This document shows, piece by piece, positions 1-9,364 of a stretch of 64,000 nucleotides of DNA (position 1 is the first letter of the stretch; the number at the start of each line of letters is the position of its first letter). The translations under genes and the position numbers were made by a program. Below the pieces are notes generated by a model. That model ran no database searches. It worked only from the letters and a program-made list of their open reading frames with translations, and was not told the DNA's origin. The stretch comes from Diabrotica undecimpunctata (lineage: Eukaryota; Arthropoda; Insecta; Coleoptera; Chrysomelidae), in the NCBI RefSeq assembly GCF_040954645.1, contig NC_092806.1, positions 22,035,644 through 22,099,643 on the forward strand, written 5' to 3'.

Positions 1-214
1 CTTTAATTATCTGATGCAACTGTGGAACTATATGCATAAAATATATTTTAACTTGTTAACAGCATTATCATAATAAGTAGGGAAAACATGGATTAATGAC
101 GAATAATTTTCTGGTTATTGTAGTACGGTTCAATAATTAAAGCCGTATATATATTTACTGATAAAATGATTATTTATTTTAACATTTTATTTTAACAACT
201 GCGATATTAAATTT

Positions 215-2120
215 AAATACAGGTGTCTACGATCCTGTAATATCTGATCATTTAGGTATATTTGCTATTATAAGTAGTATAAAAAATGTGTCTACAATTA
301 TAGAAAAGACAAAAAAGATTAATTAACGAAAAAACTATTAAGAACTTTCTGAAAAAAATTTAATCCAAAGATTGGACTGTGACGATATCCACTGTAATTC
401 AACCAACATGAGCGAGTTGTTTATGAGATATATGTGTGAAGAATACAGCATTTGTTTTTCTTTAAAGAACGTGAATAGCAGAAAACGTTCTATCATTTAT
501 GGTTATTGGTTTAATCAGAAACTTCGAAATTTAAAAAAACAAATCTACGATTATAAAGCAACTTATAGGAAAACATATACTACTGACAATTGGATTAAAT
601 ATTGTCAAATGCGAAAGAAATACAAGCAAGCAATAAAAGCTGAAAAACGTACTGCTTATGCTAACAAAATAAACAAATCCACTAACAAAAGTAAGACAAT
701 ATGGAGTATTGTTAAAAAAGAAACCTATAAGGAAAATACTACGTCCAATTTGAACTTAGAACTTTGAACCAGAAGAGATTAACTAATAGTTTACGAATAT
801 AGCAGATATTATATCGAAATCAATAAGAAACTCTGAGCATGACATAAACTACTATCTTAGCAGGCTACCTAGAAGGTTAGTTCATTCTTCAATAGTAGCA
901 TCTGATGTGAAAGAATTCATACACAAATTAATGTATGTTTAAGGGTTAATGGCCTGATGTATTCAAAATATCAAAAGTTTACCACTTTAATTCCACTTCA
1001 TAAAAAAGGAAATAAAAATGCTACAGACAATTACAGACCTATTACCATAGTACCAATATTAAGCAAAATTTTTGAAATCTTAATTAAAGATCGTATAACA
1101 AATTATTTTAATAACAAATCAATTATATCTAGCTCTCAATTTGGTAAAAAAAAATACTCAACATCTAAAACTTTATTAGAAGTAATAGAACACATTGTTC
1201 ACGGTCTTGATGCAGATAAATCTACTAATGGATTAATGTGTGATACTACAAAAGCTTTTGATTGTGTGGATATTCAAACACTATTGATAAAATTGGAGTA
1301 CTATAGAATAAGGGGTATCATACACGACCTTTTAAAATCATATCTTGCAGGAAGAACACAGATTGTTGTATTGATTAAACAAGAATGTAATCCTCTACCA
1401 GTTTCAACCGGAGTACCACAAGGATCAGTTTTGGGACCTCTGCTATTCTTGATATAAATAAATGTTTTTCCAAGTGCGTTGGAAAACACCTACTGTGTTC
1501 TTTTTGAAGATGACACAACCTTATTATGTAGAGGTAAAACTTCAGGAACTATTAGAAAAATCCTGGTTTAACTGTACAAAACTTAAGTTCAACGTGCAGA
1601 AAACCCAGACAGTATTTCGTTCCGATAGATGGATTAAACCATCTGAACCAGTAAAGTTACTAGGTGTTACTATGGATACAAGGTTGAACTTGAACTGGTC
1701 GCACCATATTGAAGGATTGTGTAAGAAGCTCGCCTCACAGATTTTTGACATGCGCAGATTGGTACTTCTGTGAGTCGAGATGTTCTTAGGTCAGTTTATT
1801 TTCAGCAAAATATCGCGCCAGTTACAAACCCTTGTTTAAAAAAGTATGGCATTCTTCCTTTACCCTCAATATATATATTTCAAAATTTGTTAACTGTTCA
1901 TAATAATTTACAAGATTTATAGTGTGGTCGTTTTTATGAAAACTATTTTACACCTAACTGAATTGTTTTTTATTATATTTCTATTTTTCACTGTATATGT
2001 TATATTATGTGTTCTTATATTATTTCTTAGTTATTTCCAATATATACTTAAGTGACTTATTTATATTGTGACATGACATGTAGTATTTACTAATTACTAT
2101 GTAAAAATTGTCTATAAACG

Positions 2121-2154
<34 letters not shown>
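215..2154 (+). pseudogene. CR1/Jockey-like non-LTR retrotransposon, 5'-truncated, decayed
   Basis: Starts inside the endonuclease domain (an ISDH motif encoded near 245-260), passes through a lysine-rich linker (372-767) and enters reverse transcriptase at 957-1457, with LIPLHKKGN, NYRPITI, TKAFDCVD and GVPQGSVLGPLLF visible. The catalytic box reads FEDDTTLL in another frame near 1500-1525, so a frameshift separates it from the upstream RT and its first residues are changed. The thumb region continues at 1550-1770 (KLLGVTMDTRLN) and a short C-terminal segment (GILPLPSIYI) follows near 1850. The element ends at a TATC microsatellite, as many LINEs end in a short tandem repeat. Stops and frameshifts make it non-functional. 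CR1 versus Jockey cannot be settled by eye. Confidence 0.85.
2121..2154. repeat. (TATC)n microsatellite, 3' tail of the preceding LINE
   Basis: About eight perfect TATC units directly follow the 3' non-coding region of the LINE at 215-2120. The position suggests this is the element's own tandem tail rather than an independent microsatellite. Confidence 0.75.
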
Positions 2155-2155
<1 letters not shown>

Positions 2156-2329
2156 TGATCTCACAAAATTATTTTGGGGTACTACATTACTGACAGAGTA
2201 GGTATGTATTACCTTTAAAACTCTTACTGAGTACCCATAAGGAGATAAGAAGATTGAAAAGGGAATCTTGGAGGAGATTCTGCCAGAGTAATAATATTTA
2301 TAATCAAATATTTCACCATAAATCGTTGC

Positions 2330-2535
2330 ATCTTTCTCTAGTTGTCCGCTGTGAGTACCACGTCGTCTACAGTGATCCTTCTATCTTAACTGGCGTTAGG
2401 AGTGTGTAACATATGGTTGTCTTTAAATTGTTTGTTCTTTTTTTTATATTTTTAAATAACTTATCCATAATTATGATGAACACGAGGGGACTTAAACTAT
2501 CTCCCTGTTTATCTCCTTTATCATCATCCAGTCTT
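2330..2535 (-). pseudogene. LINE reverse transcriptase fragment
   Basis: On the minus strand a short stretch encodes KQGDSLSPLVF followed by a hydrophobic segment, and then a degenerate DDVVLTAD box. These are RT motifs 4 and 5 (the palm loop) of a non-LTR element. Only about 70 codons survive, with a frameshift between the two motifs. It abuts a second minus-strand LINE piece at 2536, whose C-terminal end comes first in reading order, so these are two different insertions or a rearranged one. Confidence 0.65.
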
Positions 2536-2870
2536 CCGCGTCCAAAGTTTAACATAGGCCTTCCCTAATTTCTTGCAGTTCTGTCGGTGTTAAGCTTCCT
2601 GCTGTCAATCCCCAGCGATTCTTTTGACGTCCTCTGTCTATGGTGTAGGTCTTGATCTTCCACACTGTATTTTTTTATCCACGGCGGTCCGTCATTTATT
2701 CTGGCTGCATGGCCCACCCAATTCCACTTCAGGTATGGTATGAGCTCTATGACGTCTGCGCGGCTGTTCTTCTTCCTATTTCTTCGTTTTCACTTCTATT
2801 TCTTCTCCTTCATTTATCCTAAATTCTCATGATCTGCTGCCTCTCATTTGTACTTTACCCACATTCTACT
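2536..2870 (-). pseudogene. LINE C-terminal fragment
   Basis: Minus-strand translation around 2600-2760 reads LKWNWVGHAARIND, the conserved W-GH-AR box near the C-terminus of RTE-like LINE polyproteins. It is followed by a degenerate GKAYVKLWT-like terminal peptide near 2550 and a short GAT-rich tail. No RT core is attached. The upstream limit near 2870 is uncertain. Confidence 0.6.
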
Positions 2871-2989
2871 GACGTACTTCTAATCACCTGTAATAATTTT
2901 TCTGATATTTGTAATTGCAATATTATGTTCCACATTGCTTTGAATAAATATAATAAATATAAAAAAACAGACAGAAAACTACAGCGGTA

Positions 2990-4085
2990 TACACCTGTTA
3001 AATATTACGCTAAAACTTACAACTAAAATTTTATAAGTGCTAATAAATTAGATGATAAGTTTAGCAGATGAACAACAGGGTGTTTATAGTGGAAGGTCAT
3101 GTACAAATGCAATATTCGTTATAAAGCAAATTACTGAGAAATCACTAGAGTATAATAGACCAGCATTTCTGTGTCTGATTAACCTAAAGAAAGCGTTTGA
3201 CAGAGTAAAAAATGCAATACATCTTCTGTATAACAGGAAAGTTCCCCTAAATATTACAAAACTATCGAAAACATCTACCAAAACAACAAAATGAAAGTCA
3301 GAATCTTCAACTTGATCATGGATTAAATCATCAAAAGCGTTAACAAAGGAAGAGGATACAGAATGCGAAGCAAAGAAATAAAAATACTCTGTTAAGCAGA
3401 CGAAGCAATATTGATAGCCCAGATGAAGATAGTCTGCAAAGACTGGTCCACAGATCTAATATAAGAGCAAATTTAATATAACAATCTCATCTCAGAAAAC
3501 TAAAACAAATTGATGGCATTAGTATTGAACAAGAATGGAAATAAAATACCTGGGAATTACAGTGTCTAGCTATGGAGACCTGGACAAAGAAGTGAGAGAT
3601 CAAGTACAAAAACCAAATAGACTGGCAGGATGTCTTATTAACACAATATGGCGAAACAGACACATTAACACTGAGATGAAGTCAAAAATTTATAAAGCAA
3701 GTGTAAGACCAATAATGACATATGCCTCAGAAACAAGACCCGACACAGCCACAATGCAAAGGCTACTGGAAACGACAGAGATGAGTCAGATGAGAGTACT
3801 AAGAAGAATTACAGGAAATACGATGCGAGATCGAAAGAGAAGTGAAGATATTAGAAGAAAATATAACGTACAGTGTATAAATGAATGGACACAAAATAGA
3901 AAAAAAGAATGGAATAACCACATAAGCAGAATGAAGGAGACCCGTGTCGTCAAAATAGCAAGAGATAAGTCACCAATCCGAAGAAGAAGTATCGAACGAC
4001 CGCGCAAAAGATGGAGAGACAACCTTCCATAGGGGTATTAATTCGCCAGTGAACAAACAGAATTGATTATAAAGAGTAAGAAGAA
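2990..4085 (+). pseudogene. LINE (GRSC/YADD group), internally deleted
   Basis: RT begins in degraded form (LKLTTKIL-like sequence near 3000) and continues with LADEQQGVYSGRSCTNAIF and LINLKKAFDRVKNA (3052-3290). The palm region is scrambled by frameshifts and a small deletion around 3300-3530. A readable frame at 3535-4032 covers the thumb and C-terminal region (KYLGITVSSYGDL, RPIMTYASETRPDT, RMKETRVVKIARDKSP, RPRKRW). It ends in an AAG-rich tail near 4070-4090. The last 350 bp closely match the copy at 59330-59700, so the family was probably active fairly recently. Confidence 0.85.
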
Positions 4086-4124
4086 TAAGAAGGCATTACT
4101 GTTCAGTAGAAGTTTTAGTTTGTT

Positions 4125-4725
4125 TGCAGCAAACCATGTGCTAGATTTAGTAGAAACTTCCCCATAAGATATTTTTATATCGTCATTATTTTTTCTTTAT
4201 ATATAACGTATATTATATCATCTGCGAATTGTATGGATTTGTACGGAGATATGAATTTAGGCAAATCGTTGTCATAAATAATAAACAAAAGAGATCCTAA
4301 GACCGAACTTTGTGGGACTCCATGTTTTACGGATAGAAAATCGAAGAGATGACCTTTAGACACTACCACTACTAAGTTTTCGACAAGTCGCAAAGAGAAA
4401 TTGCTATGCGATTGTCGCGTTCAAGCCCCTTACTCACCTCGATCACAACATTAAATACTGCGTTCGTAGTAGAACGAGCACTTCTGAATCCATATTGTGA
4501 GTTGCTAAAGTAATTATTTGACTCAAAATAGTAATAAAATTGTTGTTTGATAACCTTTTCAATCACTTTCACAAAAGTAGAAACAGTACTTATGGATCTG
4601 TAATTGCCAGTTTTTGAGGTTTCACCTTTTTTGTAGATAGGTAGTACTTTTGAGTTTTTTATTATTTCCGGAAATACTCCAGTTGATAGAATGAAATTAA
4701 TAAGATGAGTGAACCTATTTGGTAA
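4125..4725 (-). pseudogene. Jockey/CR1-like LINE reverse transcriptase fragment
   Basis: Minus-strand frames encode VLPIYKKGETSKTGNYRSIS (about 4600-4660), FSNSQYGFRSARSTTNAVF (4430-4520), then KHGVPQSSVLGSLLFIIYDNDLP and FADDIIYVIY (4190-4340). The order is correct for RT motifs 1-5 and the FADD box keeps both aspartates. A frame break near 4380 and missing endonuclease and C-terminal regions make it inactive. It is a different lineage from the plus-strand LINE just upstream. Confidence 0.8.
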
Positions 4726-4844
4726 GTTTCTTTTCAGTGTTCGCAGTTAAAATCAAACCTTCCGTTTGGCACATATTTTACATATATTGTTAGCTAATCT
4801 TATGCATTTTATTCTTTTGCAATAATTGCAAACAGTTGCAACAA

Positions 4845-5560
4845 TTTTTCATCATCATCATATAACGGGGGTCCTACGGCGATTGCTGCTTCCCGTATTT
4901 CAGCCTCCATCTTTTCCTATCTCTCCAATCTCCCTCTTCTAAGCCTCTAGATTGCATTGTTTTTGTAATTTCTCTTCTCCAGGAATTTGGTGGTCTTCCC
5001 CTTTTCCTTCTTTCTGGCGGAACATACATTAAGGCTTTCTTTGGCCACCTCCATTCTCATCACGTGACCATACCATTGTAATTGCCTTCCTTGTATTCTA
5101 TCTGAAAGAGTATCTCTAATTCCTGTACGGTTTCGTATTTCCTTATTCCTGATTCTTTCCATTCTCGATACTCGACATGACCTTCTAAGATAATCCATTT
5201 CCACAACGTCTACTTTATCTCGTTCATTCTTTGTCATCGTCCAACATTCGGCACCATATGTGGTAATTGGTTCTACAATTGCTCTGTATACGCGAAGTTT
5301 GGTATGCATCTTTATTTTATTAGACCACAGTAATGAATTCAGTATTCGGATGCATTTTTTCCCTTGGGTTATTCGGTTTTGTACATCTATCTTAACTCTG
5401 CCATCTACTGATATGATGCTTCCTAGATATTTATACTGGTTGCAGCCTTTTATGACTGCGTTTTCAAGCCTCAGATCTGTGTATTTCCTCCAATTTTTAA
5501 ATATTCTGTTTTGCTTATGTTTACAGTAAGCCCCCATTTGGCATATTCCTCAACTAATTT
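4845..5560 (-). pseudogene. RTE-like LINE C-terminal region
   Basis: A 196-residue open frame (5537-4947, minus) reads KGCNQYKYLGSIIS, TTYGAECWTMTKNERDKVD, RNRTGIRDTL and QLQWYGHVMRM, the region downstream of the RT palm in RTE-like elements. Just 5' of it, another frame encodes EYAKWGLTVNISKTEYL, so a frameshift lies near 5525. The element ends at about 4845 in an ATG repeat, its probable 3' tail. The palm and endonuclease are missing. Confidence 0.85.
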
Positions 5561-6513
5561 TCGATTCATATATTTACAAATCATAAAATGCAACAATTTT
5601 TACTTTTTAGTAACAAATTTTGCTTATCCGGTTATTGCTTTAATATTGCTACTTTTTTTGCGTTTCGTGTAATTGATTTTCATAAATTACTATTTTATGT
5701 TATGAGGTTTTTATTTTTTCATTTAAAGGACATACTTAACTTTATAATTAATTTTCTTACATATCTAAATTCTTTTATGTGCTGTTTAAAATATTTTTAG
5801 AAGTTTTAAATCGGTTCCTTTGTTTGAAATCACTTTATCGTCACATCATTTTTTATTTGTGTTTTTATATATAAAACCCATGTCAAATCGATATAAAATT
5901 CCCCAAACTCTTTAATTTGTAATGGGTTTGTCGGCGTGATCAAAAGCATAAAACGTTTTAATTCCCGCACGTCTTCAATTTGTGAACAATCGAAACCTCC
6001 GTACTGTAATAATTTGCAATCCACTTTCCCATTCATCCCACTCAACATAATAATCCAATCCTTCAATCATAAAACAAAATAATATAATACAAGAGATTTG
6101 TTACGAGTCAGGCTAGATGGAAATTAGGGGCAAATGTCATTAATAACCTTCGATGGGGCATTGTGAAGCCGTCACTTTTCTATTATGCGAGGGAACATCA
6201 TTAATCTTTTCTATGTGAAACGTCGTGGCGTGGCTACCGCGACCGTACGGCTCCGGCCCGCATGACAAATGACATCTGCTACGCTCTTGACGGCTGCCTA
6301 TCAACATTTATAAATGATTTGAAAATGAATCCGAGGACCCGATGAACACTGGTTTATATTACGTACGTACAGGGCCGATTTGAATTTTTTAATATAATTT
6401 TAGTTCATTTTTAACTCCTAAATTTTTGAAATAATAAACTTCTTGCATGTACACCAAGTAAATATAAAGTATGATCTGGTGCACCTCTGACCAGACATCA
6501 TGTTTTTACTATA

Positions 6514-6516
<3 letters not shown>
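5561..6516. other. No recognised gene; small GC-rich unique patch
   Basis: AT-rich DNA with only short frames that I do not recognise, including a 78-codon minus-strand frame at 5830-6066. The stretch at about 6170-6320 is distinctly GC-richer, contains several CpG dinucleotides and matches no repeat elsewhere in the window. It could be an old unique sequence or a regulatory element, but nothing seen here proves this. Confidence 0.35.

Positions 6517-6571
<55 letters not shown>
6517..6571. repeat. (TA)n array
   Basis: About 55 bp of uninterrupted TA dinucleotide. It lies immediately next to the inverted-arm element at 6572-6985, on that element's 3' side if orientation is taken from its minus-strand hammerhead motif. 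Confidence 0.95.
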
Positions 6572-6577
<6 letters not shown>

Positions 6578-6985
6578 GTGCACTCGTAAGTGAATGGGAT
6601 GTTTTCGGTCAATTTGGAGATAAAAAAGACAAGAGTTGTGCTACTTTATCTATTTATTGAAGACGTTTCGCCCATTGTTCAATAAGCATCATCAGTTCAT
6701 CTAAAAGAGTGTTATTAGCGATACATCTTATATGAAAAACAATTAAGTAAATGATCTTACCTTTAAAAGATCTGTAGCATTAAAATGTTGTTATTGCAAA
6801 GAAACATCAAAAATTAATATTCTAAATATATCAGCAAAAACACAGAAACACAGAACGCCGGAAGATTCACAATTTAACTAATTTTATATTAATTTGTTTT
6901 AAAATTAATAAAGTAGCACAACTCTTGTCTTTTTTATCTCCAAATTGACCGAAAACATCCCATTCACTTACGAGTGCACATTTTT
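6572..6985 (-). mobile_element. Short inverted-arm retroelement with hammerhead motif (copy A)
   Basis: A 414-bp unit bounded by perfect 78-bp inverted arms (6572-6649 and 6908-6985). The interior has no protein-coding capacity but carries a minus-strand hammerhead-like motif (6658-6699) just inside the left arm. The arms resemble, but are not identical to, those of copy B at 7552-8030: both share blocks such as TCGGTCAA and a GCACTCG/ACACTCG box. Its orientation is opposite to copy B. The perfect identity of the arms within a copy, against divergence between copies, suggests that they are regenerated together during transposition. Kinship with Penelope-like elements is inferred from the ribozyme type. 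Confidence 0.7.
6658..6699 (-). ncRNA. Hammerhead-ribozyme-like motif, minimal stem III (copy A)
   Basis: Read on the minus strand: stem I strand TGAA, core CTGATGA, one extra U, helix II GCTTATTG/CAATGGGC (two G-U pairs), core GAAA, then CG, cleavage dinucleotide UC and the second stem I strand TTCA. Stem III is reduced to a self-complementary ACGU with no loop. That is the form described for Penelope-associated hammerheads, which cleave as dimers. The unpaired U between the first core block and helix II departs from the canonical core and may lower activity. Confidence 0.6.
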
Positions 6986-7314
6986 TTATATTAAATTAAA
7001 CGGTCATATTCCTTAAAGATAGTTATCAATACAATCAAAAAATTTAGTTATTGCCGACAATTCAAAGAATTACCTCCTTTTAAATGTAGTTGCATTGGGT
7101 TTTTCGATTAACCTTGGGTAAGCCTTTACGTGTCAAGTTCGAAGCTACCATACATTTCAATCCTTATAAAAAACTTTTTTTGCACATAGTAACAAAAAAC
7201 ACCACTATGTTACTAGCAAAGTTTTTTAATATTCTAACTCTACAATTCTAAGTTACGGTAAGATCAATAATGTTTTAATAGATAATATATGGTAGCTAAT
7301 TATAATTTATTCTC
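6986..7314. other. No recognised gene; probable 5' part of the element carrying ribozyme motif C
   Basis: AT-rich DNA without a readable protein. By position it could be the upstream part of the element whose hammerhead motif starts at 7315 and which ends in the (TA)n array at 7461-7522. I see no inverted arms for this copy. Confidence 0.3.
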
Positions 7315-7368
7315 TTTCAGCCCTGAAGAAGCTAAATTAATTCTCTTTGGCGAAAACGTTCGGCGAAA
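7315..7368 (+). ncRNA. Hammerhead-ribozyme-like motif, minimal stem III (copy C)
   Basis: The best-formed of the three. Stem I pairs TTTC(A)GCC (7315-7322, one bulged A) with GGCGAAA (7362-7368). The core is CTGAAGA (7323-7329; position 7 is variable in the family). One extra A is followed by helix II GCTAAA/TTTGGC (7331-7336 with 7346-7351) and core GAAA (7352-7355). A loopless self-complementary AACGTT replaces stem III, and the UC cleavage site is at 7360-7361. A (TA)n array begins about 90 bp downstream. Cleavage would occur after C7361. Confidence 0.7.
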
Positions 7369-7456
7369 CAATTGATACACATTAGAGTATTTCTTGCAGA
7401 TTTCCCCAATATTTAAGAGTTTACTATTTAACTAATCTACAAAGATTAAATTTCTT

Positions 7457-7460
<4 letters not shown>

Positions 7461-7522
<62 letters not shown>
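7461..7522. repeat. (TA)n array
   Basis: About 62 bp of TA repeat, downstream of hammerhead motif C and about 30 bp upstream of the left arm of copy B. It is most simply the 3' tail of the motif-C element. Confidence 0.95.
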
Positions 7523-7525
<3 letters not shown>

Positions 7526-7551
7526 GAAAAGGAGTACGACCGTCAATCCAA

Positions 7552-8021
7552 TATAAACTAAGGTACACTCGAAGAGTGGTGGGTTTTTCGGTCAAAGTGG
7601 AGAAATAAAAGACAAAGAAATAAAATAAACCTTAATGTTTTTTACTAAGTTTTTATAAAATTTGTTTTTTATATATACATGTATTTTTATCACATGTTCT
7701 TTTGCTGTGCTAATTTTGTCAAATTGCAAACTTTACCTAGTTTCAATTAATTGTTATATACAACGTTAACTCTGAATGTCCAGCTTTGTAAGCTTTTTCA
7801 TATTTTTAACATCACTGACTGCTACATGTCTTTGTAAGGTAACACACTTTGGTTATAACTTCTCTATGGATGTTTGGTTTCATATTGTTCTTTTTAGATG
7901 AACTGATGATGCTTTCTGAGCAGAAAGCGAAACGTCTTCAATAAATAGATCAAGTAGCCATCTTCTTTGTCTTTTATTTCTCCACTTTGACCGAAAAACC
8001 CACCACTCTTCGAGTGTACCT

Positions 8022-8030
<9 letters not shown>
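7552..8030 (+). mobile_element. Short inverted-arm retroelement with hammerhead motif (copy B)
   Basis: A 479-bp unit bounded by perfect 68-bp inverted arms (7552-7619 and 7963-8030). The interior is AT-rich and non-coding. A plus-strand hammerhead-like motif lies just inside the right arm at 7899-7940, and a (TA)n array starts where the right arm ends. The layout is the mirror image of copy A. Both copies share the block around AAACGTCTTCAATAAATAGAT. It lacks any reverse transcriptase or endonuclease, so movement would need enzymes supplied by another element. Confidence 0.7.
7899..7940 (+). ncRNA. Hammerhead-ribozyme-like motif, minimal stem III (copy B)
   Basis: Stem I is TGAA/TTCA (7899-7902 with 7937-7940). 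The core CTGATGA is at 7903-7909, followed by one extra U. Helix II is GCTTTC/GAAAGC with a six-base loop (7911-7928), and GAAA is at 7929-7932. CG stands in place of stem III, and the UC cleavage site is at 7935-7936. The architecture matches copy A, with compensatory differences in helix II: the sequence differs but pairing is kept. This supports a conserved RNA fold rather than chance. Confidence 0.65.

Positions 8031-8095
<65 letters not shown>
8031..8095. repeat. (TA)n array
   Basis: About 65 bp of TA repeat directly abutting the right arm of copy B, in the position of a 3' tail. Confidence 0.95.
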
Positions 8096-8099
<4 letters not shown>

Positions 8100-8129
8100 C
8101 CTAGATTAATACTATTTTAAAAATTAATA

Positions 8130-8850
8130 TTAAACTCACCAGTCTTCCGGGTTGAACCGCGTCGATATCCATTTTGCCGAGCTTTCGACATCATCTCTGA
8201 TGTCTTCTTCAGCCCATTTTGTAATTTTAAGATGTTTCCTGTAATTTATTTCTAGATTCTCCTTCTGTGTAGCCGGTGCAGAACTAATTTGGGCTTTGTA
8301 TATTTCATACATTCGACATGTATCCTTATGTGGTGTCTTAAACTTTAAATTAAAATTTAAATAAAAGACGCTTTTATACTTCGTAAGACTCACTGGGTTT
8401 TCTGTAGTATCTGTGTAGAATTGATACATTTTTGATAAATTCAGGTCAGGATTTAAAAATTTGTCTTTTAGTCTTTGAGTCTTTTACCCCTTTTATCTTT
8501 AATAATATTACTTTTTATTTGATCTAAGGCTATGCGGATTCTATTATGGTTGATCTGAAGTGTATTTAAAAAGGTTTCTTTTCAAACGATAGCCATCTAT
8601 AAAGTATTTTCTTGACTTCTTGATGTTTGGTTTTTTGTATAACATCTTTTCTTGTTGCTCTCTTCAACATATCTATCAACATATCAACATATTCTAAGTA
8701 AAGCACAACCCCTTTCAATGGTCCTATACTCCAAAATTGGTCGAAAATCTTCTTCTCGTTTCAACATTTACAATATTGTGACATTTTCTTGAACATGGAC
8801 AAGAGTAATCTTCATTTAACTTTTTAGGTAATACAGTTTTGTTTCTTGCC
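8130..8850 (-). pseudogene. N-terminal half of an SDxCGGQNRN-family transposase, decayed
   Basis: Minus-strand frames read, in order, a Cys-rich CSRKCHNIVN segment (near 8800), FLNTLQINHNRIRIAL (near 8560) followed by DKRGK, and an open 97-codon frame (8429-8136) with VSLTKYKSVFYLNFNLKF, PHKDTCRMYEIYKAQI and an HLK-rich helix. The same order of motifs occurs in the complete element at 59882-61982. The C-terminal half with the SDxCGGQNRN motif is absent. Frameshifts separate the blocks. I saw no terminal inverted repeats around this copy. Confidence 0.6.
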
Positions 8851-9360
8851 AAAGGCATTGATTGGGGATTCACGTTTTACCTGTGGATACGTTCATTACT
8901 CGAGTTGTCCCTAAAAAAAACCTTTCTCTGTCTCTGACGATTAGTTTATTCTGAGAACGCCATGAAAGCTTCCGATTTCACTTAACGTTAATCTTTTTGA
9001 TATTCGTAGATGACCTTTAATGGCAGTTGAATAGAGAATTTTTATTTTTTGCCGACCACTTAAAACAACTTTATAAAATATTCAGTAGACATCAAAGACT
9101 ACGTCAATTTGCAGATTAAACTATTCGGTAATAAAGTTTAAAGATAAGTAATTCGTTAGTCAAGTGATGTACTAAGAATCGAATTGATCTGAATAATTAT
9201 TCTAAATGTAAAATATTCTCGTCACGTAAGAAACAAGAGATAGTTGAATTTAATTACATGTTTAGTCCAAGATTTGACGGTTTTCTGCTGTCATTCAAAA
9301 AAGAATTCTTTTCAACAAGCTCTGTGGTTTTAACGAACTGAGAATCAATAATACATTTTT
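8851..9360. other. No recognised gene
   Basis: AT-rich sequence between two decayed elements. Both strands lack frames that resemble known families. Confidence 0.4.
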
Positions 9361-9364
9361 GGAG

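Noticed and set aside
5830..6066. 78-codon minus-strand frame near a GC-rich patch
   Set aside because: No recognisable domain, start context or neighbouring exon signals; could not be supported as a gene.
6418..6612. Minus-strand frame with a long Tyr-Ile repeat
   Set aside because: It is the translation of the (TA)n array, not a protein gene.
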